From Achromobacter pestifer (lineage in GTDB: Bacteria; Pseudomonadota; Gammaproteobacteria; Burkholderiales; Burkholderiaceae_B), in assembly GCF_902859625.1 (NCBI RefSeq), contig NZ_CADIJX010000015.1, forward strand, positions 38,517-102,516: a stretch of 64,000 nucleotides of DNA, in the 5' to 3' direction. The stretch's first letter is position 1, and every line of letters starts with the position of its first letter. Position numbers and translations under genes: made by a program. Under the pieces are notes generated by a model. That model had not been told where the DNA came from, ran no database searches, and saw only the letters and a list, made by a program, of their open reading frames with translations. Below are positions 58,249 through 64,000 of the stretch, piece after piece.

Positions 58249-59904
58249 TCATTGGCCGCTTGCGGCGGTATCGATGCGGGCGATGCCCTTTTTCCGTACT
58301 TCGTCCAAGGCGTCCTCGTAGCCCGCGTCCGCGTAGCGCAGCACGCCGCTGGCGGTGTCGTTGGTCATGGACAGGCGCAGGCGCTGTTCGGCGGCCTCGG
58401 TGCCGTCCGCCACCACGGTCACGCCCGCGCTGGTCATGTAGCCGCTGTAGCCGCCGCCGCCCGAATGGATGGCCACCAGGTCAGCGCTGGACGAACAGTT
58501 GATCATCGCGTTCAGCAGGGGCCAGTCGGCGATGGCGTCGGAGCCGTCGCGCATGTTCTCGGTCATGATGTTTGGGTGGGCCATGGCGCCTGCATCCAGG
58601 TGGTCCCGCGTGAAGGCGACCGGCGCGCTCAGCACGCCCGCGCCCACCATGCGGTTGACCTCAAGCGCCAGCTCGGTGCGTTCGCCATGCCCCAGCCACG
58701 CGATGCGCGCGGGCAGGCCTTCAAATGGCACTTCCTTGCGTGCCAGCCGGATCCAGTTGGAGACGATGGCGTTGTCGGGAAAGCGTTGCAGCAGGAAGTC
58801 GTCGATCTTGCGGATATCGTCGGGATCGTTGGACAGCGCGATCCAGCGGAAGGGGCCAATGGCGCGCGCGAACAGCGGCCGCAGGAAGGCTTCGGTGAAT
58901 ACGGGGATTTCAAACGCGCGCTCCACGCCGCCTTGCTTGGCGTGCGTGCGGATCAGGTTGCCATTGTCGAAGACGACCGCGCCCTGGTCCTTGAATCCCA
59001 GCATGGCGGTGACGTGGCGCACGATCGACGCGCGGCTGGCGTTCATCAACCCGGGGATGTCGGTGCGGCGCAGTTCCGCCACCTCTTCAAGCGTGTGGCC
59101 GGCGGGGATGTAGCCGTAGACCAGATCGTGGGCGGAGGTCTGGTCGGTCACGATGTCGGGCACGATGCCGCGGGCCAGGATTTCGGGATAGATGTCGGCC
59201 GCGTTGCCCAGCAGCCCCACCGAAATCGGCTCGCGGCGCGCTTGCGCTTGCCGGATCAAGGCCAGGGCCTCGTCCAGCGACTCCGCGCGGCATTCCAGGA
59301 AGCCCGCCTTGATGCGCTTTTCGATGCGCTCGGGGTTGATTTCCACGGTCAGGATGGCGGCATTGGCCATGCGGCCCGCCAAGGGCTGCGCGCCGCCCAT
59401 GCCGCCCATGCCCGCCGTCAGGATGAAGCGGCCCCGCAGGTCATTGTCGAAATGGCGTTCGGCAATGCGCGAGAAGATCTCGTAGGTGCCCTGGATCACG
59501 CCTTGCGAACCAATGTATTGCCAGTCGCCGGCCGTCAGGCCGCCCCAACAGATCAGGTTGTCGCGTTCCAGTTGGTAGAAATTCTCGGCATGCGCCCATT
59601 GGCCGATCATGTTGCAGTTGGCCATGATGACGATGGGCGCCATCGGATGCGTGCGCAGCACGCCGATCGGCTTGCCCGACTGCACGATCAAGGTCTGGTC
59701 TTCTTCCAGGTTCAGCAGCGCCTTGACGATCGCGTCGTGCGACGGCCAATCACGCGCGGCGCGGCCCAGGGCGGCGTAGACCACCAGGTTGGCCGGGTCC
59801 TCGCCTACCGCCAGCACGTTTTCCAACAGGCGCAGCAGCGCTTCCTGACGCCAGCCTTTGCAGCGCAGCACGTTGCCGCCGGGGATATTGAATTCTCGTT
59901 TCAC
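58249..59904 (-). CDS. Urocanase-family hydratase with altered active site; candidate thiourocanate hydratase
   Basis: A 551-residue urocanase-fold protein with the NAD-binding core (AGMGGMGGAQPLAGRMA, VQSGKPIGVLRTH, YIGSQGVIQGTYE). Three places that are nearly invariant in HutU differ. ARICW is ARIAW, so the active-site Cys is Ala402. PNRETE is PNIMTE (444-449), and HHGGGVGMG is HSGGGGYSG (480-488). The enzyme should still use NAD to add water to an imidazole-acrylate, but with another ring substituent. No hutH, hutI or hutG gene is near. It lies 10 bases after the DUF917 gene. Thiourocanate or S-methyl-thiourocanate is the inferred substrate. Confidence 0.78.
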   Translation of the reverse strand: MKREFNIPGGNVLRCKGWRQEALLRLLENVLAVGEDPANLVVYAALGRAARDWPSHDAIVKALLNLEEDQTLIVQSGKPIGVLRTHPMAPIVIMANCNMIGQWAHAENFYQLERDNLICWGGLTAGDWQYIGSQGVIQGTYEIFSRIAERHFDNDLRGRFILTAGMGGMGGAQPLAGRMANAAILTVEINPERIEKRIKAGFLECRAESLDEALALIRQAQARREPISVGLLGNAADIYPEILARGIVPDIVTDQTSAHDLVYGYIPAGHTLEEVAELRRTDIPGLMNASRASIVRHVTAMLGFKDQGAVVFDNGNLIRTHAKQGGVERAFEIPVFTEAFLRPLFARAIGPFRWIALSNDPDDIRKIDDFLLQRFPDNAIVSNWIRLARKEVPFEGLPARIAWLGHGERTELALEVNRMVGAGVLSAPVAFTRDHLDAGAMAHPNIMTENMRDGSDAIADWPLLNAMINCSSSADLVAIHSGGGGYSGYMTSAGVTVVADGTEAAEQRLRLSMTNDTASGVLRYADAGYEDALDEVRKKGIARIDTAASGQ

Positions 59905-59914
59905 GCCAGTGTCC

Positions 59915-61006
59915 TCAGGGTGCCAATGCGTAGTCGGTGAAGTTCATGCCCAATGCCTTTTCCACGATGGGGTAGACAGACGGGTCCGTCACGCTGGAGG
60001 ACAGGGGGATGAGCTGCTTGCGCACGTGCAGGATGCTGACTTGCAGGCCGTCGCGCAGCTGGCCGGCGCTGACGGGGTTGCCTTCGGCGTCCAGGGTGGT
60101 GATCACATCCGGATAGCAGGCGATGCGTTCGCCTTGGCCATCGGTCACGGCCATGTGTTCGTTCATGACGTGGATCACGCGCTTGCCCGCGCCTTCGCCG
60201 ATCTCGATGGTGCCGATATCAAAGGCTTCTTCGGTGTACTTGAGCGTGTTGCGAACGACCTTGCCAGCGCCAATGATCTCGCCTTGGGTGGCCTTGCAGA
60301 TGGCGTCGATCACCGCGCTGCCGCCACGCGGTTGCGCGGCCAGAATGGCTTCGCCCAGCGCCAACGCGCGGCTGATGCCGCCCAGCGCCGCGTGGCGGCG
60401 CACATACGAGGCGCGGATCGGGTTGCGGCAGCTGGCGATGAAGCCGCCCGCCATGTCCGCAGCCTTGCGCAGCACGGGCGACACCCGTCCGGTCGCGCCA
60501 TGAACGGTCAATTCCATATAGGCGTTGTTGGCGCGGTTGCCGCCAACGGCGCACTGAATCATCGGCTCGGGGCTGCCGGCCAGGCCCAGCGAGCCCATGT
60601 CGCCGGTAGGATGGGCGCGGATGTCGCCCACGGCGTCGACGACCTTGGTGCCCAATACCGCGGAAGGCAGCCAACCGTTCAGCGTGCTGGACATGCCGTT
60701 TTGCCCGATGATCAGGCCGTAGACCCGTTCGCCCAGGGCTTCTTGCAAACGCTGCGCGGCACGGACGTAGTCGATGCCAAGCATTTGCCAGTCGGTCAGG
60801 CCGCCCGGAGCGCCAATAGCGGCTGCGGTGGCAATCCAGGCGTCATCGGGCACTTCGTCCATCGATACCAATTCCGGCCGCCCGATCGTGACGGCCAGGG
60901 AGCCCAGTTCGCGTCCGTGCTCAGCCCAGCCGCCACCGCCGCAAGCAAATACCGAGCCCCCGCGCACTGCCGCTTCGACATCGCGCATTGTCAAAATTCT
61001 ACCCAT
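59915..61006 (-). CDS. DUF917 / S-methyl-thiohydantoin desulfurase family protein
   Basis: A 363-residue protein of the DUF917 family (N-terminal GGSVFACGGGGWAEHGRELG, AAIGAPGGLTDWQMLG, C-terminal domain with LQVSILHVRKQLIPLSS). The family is now linked to removal of sulfur from thiohydantoins, which yields a hydantoin. That activity would join the urocanase-like hydratase (thiohydantoin-propionate product) to the hydantoinase-like gene across the LysR gene. It is the first gene of the minus-strand operon; a palindromic operator lies 116 bases upstream. Family is secure, role inferred. Confidence 0.8.
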   Translation of the reverse strand: MGRILTMRDVEAAVRGGSVFACGGGGWAEHGRELGSLAVTIGRPELVSMDEVPDDAWIATAAAIGAPGGLTDWQMLGIDYVRAAQRLQEALGERVYGLIIGQNGMSSTLNGWLPSAVLGTKVVDAVGDIRAHPTGDMGSLGLAGSPEPMIQCAVGGNRANNAYMELTVHGATGRVSPVLRKAADMAGGFIASCRNPIRASYVRRHAALGGISRALALGEAILAAQPRGGSAVIDAICKATQGEIIGAGKVVRNTLKYTEEAFDIGTIEIGEGAGKRVIHVMNEHMAVTDGQGERIACYPDVITTLDAEGNPVSAGQLRDGLQVSILHVRKQLIPLSSSVTDPSVYPIVEKALGMNFTDYALAP

Positions 61007-61121
61007 GATGTCCTTCTCCCCGAATGCCGTTCAATGGTTTCCCGCACGTTTTTGCGGGATAGACGGGGGCATCATAGGAACCAATTTTGATAATGTCGTA
61101 TTACCTTTTATGCCTGCTGCA

Positions 61122-61134
61122 TAACATGATGTTA
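61122..61134. promoter_or_regulatory. Palindromic LysR operator upstream of the DUF917 operon
   Basis: TAACATGATGTTA is a perfect 13-bp palindrome, 116 bases upstream of the DUF917 start. A weaker dyad TAATGTCGTATTA (61091-61103) lies on the promoter side, 18 bases away, as is common for LysR double sites. A near-identical copy sits at the LysR promoter (62123). The 220 bases between 61007 and 61226 hold no gene. Confidence 0.65.
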
Positions 61135-61226
61135 ATGGTGGGGCGCGGCTCATAGTGGAGCTCATCCACGCTGGGATGGGGGGCTAAGGGATATCCCCAG
61201 GGCATGCCTGCGATCACGGCCGGGGG

Positions 61227-62123
61227 TTAGGGGTGCTGGTCCAGAGTGTGGAGCACGTCGATGAACGCCTGCGCCAGCCGCGACAGGGGCTGAAGTTGCA
61301 GGTGGAACACATTGACCGGCGCGTTGACCGTTCCGACGATGGGCACGGTCACGACATCCGACCAGATCGGGCCGGCCACGGTGATCTCGTCCACCAGGGC
61401 CACGCCCGCGCCGGCCTGAACCAGGGCGCAGGCTACGTGGGCCTGCTGAACCTCGATGCGCGGTTCGGGCTGCGCGTCGCCGCCGCCGAACAGCTTGTTG
61501 ATCAGCATGCCAAACGGGATGTCGGCGCTATAGCCGATCAGGGGTTCGTCGATCAGGTCTTTCACCGTCACCTGCTTGCGGCCGGCCAGCGGGTGGCCTT
61601 TGGGCAGCACGGCCACGATGCGGTTGGCGTACAGGGGTTGCCACGCCAGGCTGGGATGGTCCACCGGCATGTAGGCCACGCCCAGTTCCACCTGCTGCGT
61701 CAACAGCGATTGCAGCATCACCGATGGGATCAGGGTTTGCAGCACGATGCGCACTTCGGGGAACTGCCGCCGGAATTGCGCGATGGCGCGCGGCAGCAGG
61801 GACTGGCCCAGGCTGGGGCTACAGGACAGACGCAACTGACCTTCGCGGTTCTCCGCCAGGTTGTCGGCCACTTCATTCACGCGCTGCACGTTCTGGTAGA
61901 GCGCCGTGACCTCGACGAACAGCCGGCGGGCCTCGGGCGTGGGGTACAGCCGGCCCTTGATGCGCTGGAACAGCATCAGCCCCAGGCGCTGTTCGGTATA
62001 GGCGATCAGCCGGCTGACGGCGGGTTGGGACACGAACAGCAGCTTGGACGCACCGCTGATGGAACCGCTAAGCATGATGGCCCGAAAGACCTCGATCTGC
62101 CGCAGATTGAGTTTCATATGCAT
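61227..62123 (-). CDS. LysR-family regulator of the proposed ergothioneine-type catabolic cluster
   Basis: A 298-residue LysR regulator (LRQIEVFRAIMLSGSISGAS; helix-turn-helix KLLFVSQPAVSRLIAYTEQR). The effector domain begins at about residue 92 (GQLRLSCSPSLGQSLLPR). It is encoded between the two arms of the cluster, divergent from the hydantoinase-like gene, with palindromes at both arms. MHMK at 62123 or MK at 62117 may be the start; the operator overlaps the first. Confidence 0.9.
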   Translation of the reverse strand: MHMKLNLRQIEVFRAIMLSGSISGASKLLFVSQPAVSRLIAYTEQRLGLMLFQRIKGRLYPTPEARRLFVEVTALYQNVQRVNEVADNLAENREGQLRLSCSPSLGQSLLPRAIAQFRRQFPEVRIVLQTLIPSVMLQSLLTQQVELGVAYMPVDHPSLAWQPLYANRIVAVLPKGHPLAGRKQVTVKDLIDEPLIGYSADIPFGMLINKLFGGGDAQPEPRIEVQQAHVACALVQAGAGVALVDEITVAGPIWSDVVTVPIVGTVNAPVNVFHLQLQPLSRLAQAFIDVLHTLDQHP

Positions 62124-62135
62124 AACCTGATGTTA
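62123..62135. promoter_or_regulatory. Palindromic LysR operator in the LysR/hydantoinase promoter
   Basis: TAACCTGATGTTA differs at one base from the copy at 61122. It covers the first base of the longer LysR frame and lies 82 bases before the hydantoinase-like start, which suits autorepression and activation of the divergent gene. Confidence 0.65.
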
Positions 62136-62216
62136 ATTCTCACGCACATATAAGCATAAGACGTTTTGCCTTGCCCGTTACTACACTTCCTGCATTCAAC
62201 ATGGATGGAAGCGGTC

Positions 62217-63572
62217 ATGAGCGAATTCGATTTGGTGGTGCGCGGCAATATCGTGGACCCGGACGGGGTGGCGATGGACGGTTGGCTGGCGGTGCGTGAC
62301 GGCCGCATCGCCCAACGCGGCACAGGCGCCGCGCCCACCGCCCGCGACAGCGTGGATGCACGCGGCATGTGGATCGTGCCGGGCGTGGTTGACGGCCAGG
62401 TGCATTCGGGCAGTCAGTTGAATCAGGAAGGTCTGGGCTGGGCGTCGCGTGCGGCGGCGGCCGGCGGCGTCACCGTGATGGTCGACATGCCTTATGACGA
62501 TCCCGAACCCGTGGCCTCGCGCCCGCAACTGGACGCCAAGATCGCGGAGGTCGAGCGCGACTGCCATGTGGACGTGGCGCTGTTTGGCACGCTGAACACC
62601 CAGCACGGGCTGGAGGCCGCGGCCGGACTGATCGAAGGCGGTGTTTGCGCCTTCAAGTTCTCGACGTTTGAAGCCACGCCAGGCCGGTTTCCGCGGATCG
62701 AGGAAGACGACCTGTATGAAGCGTTTCGCCTGATTGCGCCGTCCGGGCTGGTCTGCGGCGTGCACAACCAGATGCAGGAGATGACGCGCAAGAACATCGC
62801 GCGTCTGATCGAGGCCGACGACACCGGCTGGGACGCCTTCATGCGGGCCCATACGCCGCTGATCGAAAACCTGGCCACCGCATTGATCTATGAGATTGGC
62901 GCGGAGACGGGCGCACGGGCGCACGCCGTGCATGTGTCCACATCGCGCGGCTTCGACATTTGCAATATGTACCGGCGCAACGGGCATCGCGCCAGCATCG
63001 AGACCTGCGTGCAGTACCTGATGCTGAACCACGAAGAACACACCCGCCGCTTCGGCGCCAAGACCAAGCACTATCCGCCGATCCGTCCCAAGGCCGAAGT
63101 GGACCTGCTGTGGACGCACATCGCCAATGATGAATGCACGTTCGTGTCGTCGGACCACGTCAGCTGGGGCCTGGAGCGCAAGCAGAACCCCAATGTCTTC
63201 AAGAATTCATCCGGCGGCCCTGGCCTGGAAACGCTGCTGCCGGCGTTCTGGACGGGTTGCGAGGAACACGGGATATCGCCGTCGATGGTGGTGCGGCAAC
63301 TCAGCCGCAACCCGGCCCAGCACTTCCTGCTGGACGACCGCAAAGGCACGCTCGATGTGGGCAAGGACGCCGATATCGTGATTCTCAAGCCGGAGCGTTA
63401 CGCCTTCGATCCTGCCGGCAGCCTGTCGGCTGTGCATTGGAGTTCGTTTGAAGGGCGCGAGTTCACCGTGCGCGTGGCCGGCACGTGGTGCCGTGGCCGC
63501 CAGGTCTATGACGGCCAGCGCATCGTCAACCAGAAGGGCGACGGCCGCTTCCTGCGTCCGCGCCAGGCATGA
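62217..63572 (+). CDS. Hydantoinase/dihydroorotase-like amidohydrolase with a Gln in the metal motif
   Basis: A 451-residue cyclic-amidohydrolase homologue (dihydropyrimidinase/allantoinase group). The start at 62217 (MSEFDLVVRGN) follows GGAAG. The usual DxHxH motif is DGQVH here (residues 59-63): the first zinc-ligand His is Gln61. Other ligand positions look intact: a Lys in CAFKFSTFE, His in CGVHNQMQEM and AVHVSTSRG, Asp/His in SSDHVSWG. It overlaps the next gene (ATGA). Expected reaction: opening hydantoin-5-propionate to N-carbamoylglutamate. Substrate inferred. Confidence 0.83.
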   Translation: MSEFDLVVRGNIVDPDGVAMDGWLAVRDGRIAQRGTGAAPTARDSVDARGMWIVPGVVDGQVHSGSQLNQEGLGWASRAAAAGGVTVMVDMPYDDPEPVASRPQLDAKIAEVERDCHVDVALFGTLNTQHGLEAAAGLIEGGVCAFKFSTFEATPGRFPRIEEDDLYEAFRLIAPSGLVCGVHNQMQEMTRKNIARLIEADDTGWDAFMRAHTPLIENLATALIYEIGAETGARAHAVHVSTSRGFDICNMYRRNGHRASIETCVQYLMLNHEEHTRRFGAKTKHYPPIRPKAEVDLLWTHIANDECTFVSSDHVSWGLERKQNPNVFKNSSGGPGLETLLPAFWTGCEEHGISPSMVVRQLSRNPAQHFLLDDRKGTLDVGKDADIVILKPERYAFDPAGSLSAVHWSSFEGREFTVRVAGTWCRGRQVYDGQRIVNQKGDGRFLRPRQA

Positions 63573-64000
63573 GGGCGATGATGACTACCGTGCATGCTGC
63601 GCCGCAGTTTCCTCCCCTTGACGCCGAACGCCTCTGGGCCCGCGTCGAAACCCTGTCGCGCTTCACCTTGCCCGACTTGCCCTGGACGCGCCGCGCCTTC
63701 TCGCCGCTGTTCAACGACGCGCGCGCCTGGCTGCGCAGCGAGTTTGAAGCCGCCGGCCTGGCCACGCGGCTGGACGCCGGTGGCAACCTGATCGGTACCC
63801 GCGCCGGGCGCAACCCCGCCCGCAAGCCCATCGCCACCGGCTCGCATTGCGACACCGTCATGGCTGGCGGCCGCTTCGACGGCATCATCGGCGTGCTGGC
63901 TGGCATCGAAGTCGCTCGCACCATGCAGGAACACGGCATCGAACTGGAGCACCCGTTTGAAGTCATCGACTTCCTGTCCGAAGAACCCAGCGACTACGGT
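63569..64000 (+). CDS. N-carbamoyl-L-amino-acid amidohydrolase-like zinc amidase (partial, cut by the right edge)
   Basis: The first 144 codons of an M20/AmaB-type zinc amidase (hydantoinase/carbamoylase family; allantoate amidohydrolase is a close relative). Metal and substrate motifs seen are TGSHCDTVMAGGRFDGIIGV (first His and bridging Asp) and DFLSEEPSDYG (metal Glu). Alternative ATGs at 63578 and 63581 exist; the first overlaps the hydantoinase-like stop. Following a hydantoinase-like gene, it most likely removes carbamoyl from an N-carbamoyl amino acid, here N-carbamoylglutamate. The C-terminal half lies outside the window. Confidence 0.87.
   Translation, partial: MRAMMTTVHAAPQFPPLDAERLWARVETLSRFTLPDLPWTRRAFSPLFNDARAWLRSEFEAAGLATRLDAGGNLIGTRAGRNPARKPIATGSHCDTVMAGGRFDGIIGVLAGIEVARTMQEHGIELEHPFEVIDFLSEEPSDYG

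Noticed and set aside
57424..59940. An 838-codon open frame on the plus strand, opposite the urocanase-like and MFS genes; a similar 698-codon frame at 5836-7932 opposite napA
   Set aside because: Both are shadows of GC-rich coding strands. Their translations are rich in His, Gly, Arg and Val, show no family motifs, and the opposite strand carries well-conserved genes.
53833..64000. Standard histidine utilisation (hut) operon
   Set aside because: The HAL homologue lacks the MIO triad, the urocanase homologue lacks the active-site Cys, and no hutI, hutG, hutF or HutC-type regulator is present. DUF917 and hydantoinase genes have no place in that pathway.
1..64000. Mobile elements, tRNA genes, CRISPR arrays and prophage
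   Set aside because: I looked for transposase or integrase frames, direct-repeat arrays and tRNA-like cloverleaf sequences and saw none. Gene style is uniform across the window.

Overview
The window is GC-rich, gene-dense bacterial chromosome. Three things point to a betaproteobacterium of the family Alcaligenaceae, most likely Achromobacter or a close Bordetella/Alcaligenes relative: many LysR regulators, two solitary Bug-type (TctC) periplasmic receptors, and a picolinate/nicotinate-type catabolic cluster of the Alcaligenes/Bordetella kind. The genus is inferred from gene content only. I saw no rRNA, tRNA, CRISPR array, insertion sequence or prophage.

Layout. (1) 1-8363, minus strand: a tightly coupled napEDABC-ccmABCDEF operon for periplasmic nitrate reductase and its cytochrome c maturation machinery; ccmF runs off the left edge. 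(2) 8477-11321: a beta-keto acid cleavage enzyme and a hydroxyacyl dehydrogenase, divergent from a LysR regulator. (3) 11410-32274: a complete picolinate-degradation regulon. It holds a MarR-type repressor (picR), an XdhC-type molybdenum chaperone, picC-picG-picE-picD-picF, a four-component Rieske oxygenase (picB4-B1), a TRAP receptor, a three-subunit molybdenum hydroxylase (picA1-A3, with a CoxG domain fused to the last subunit), an ABC importer and the TRAP membrane subunits. Nine copies of a 12-bp palindrome (TCAGTRYRCTGA) lie in its promoter regions and tie it together. Inferred flow: picolinate -> 6-hydroxypicolinate (PicA) -> 3,6-dihydroxypicolinate (PicB) -> 2,5-dihydroxypyridine (PicC) -> N-formylmaleamate (PicD) -> maleamate (PicE) -> maleate (PicF) -> fumarate (PicG).

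(4) 32301-35987: a GntR regulator and an IlvD/Edd-type sugar-acid dehydratase, divergent from a Bug receptor. (5) 36288-39198: an RpfR-like PAS-GGDEF-EAL sensor convergent with an RpfF-like diffusible-signal-factor synthase. (6) 39588-47812: small acyl-CoA, short-chain dehydrogenase and permease clusters with their LysR regulators. (7) 47897-53911: a phosphotransferase, a methyltransferase, a Nudix hydrolase, then LysR, class II aldolase, MFS and DsbA-like isomerase genes.

(8) 53833-64000: the most unusual region. It encodes an exported histidine-ammonia-lyase homologue without the MIO-forming Ala-Ser-Gly triad, an exported metallo-beta-lactamase-fold protein, an MHS-type transporter, a urocanase homologue in which the active-site Cys is Ala, a DUF917/S-methyl-thiohydantoin-desulfurase-family protein, a LysR regulator, a hydantoinase-like amidohydrolase and an N-carbamoyl-amino-acid-amidohydrolase-like enzyme (cut by the right edge). 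Together these match each chemical step of ergothioneine (or S-methyl-ergothioneine) catabolism to glutamate: trimethylamine elimination, thiourocanate hydration, desulfurisation, hydantoin opening and decarbamoylation. A palindrome (TAACATGATGTTA) near both divergent promoters suggests one LysR-controlled regulon. This assignment is inference from domain content and active-site residues.
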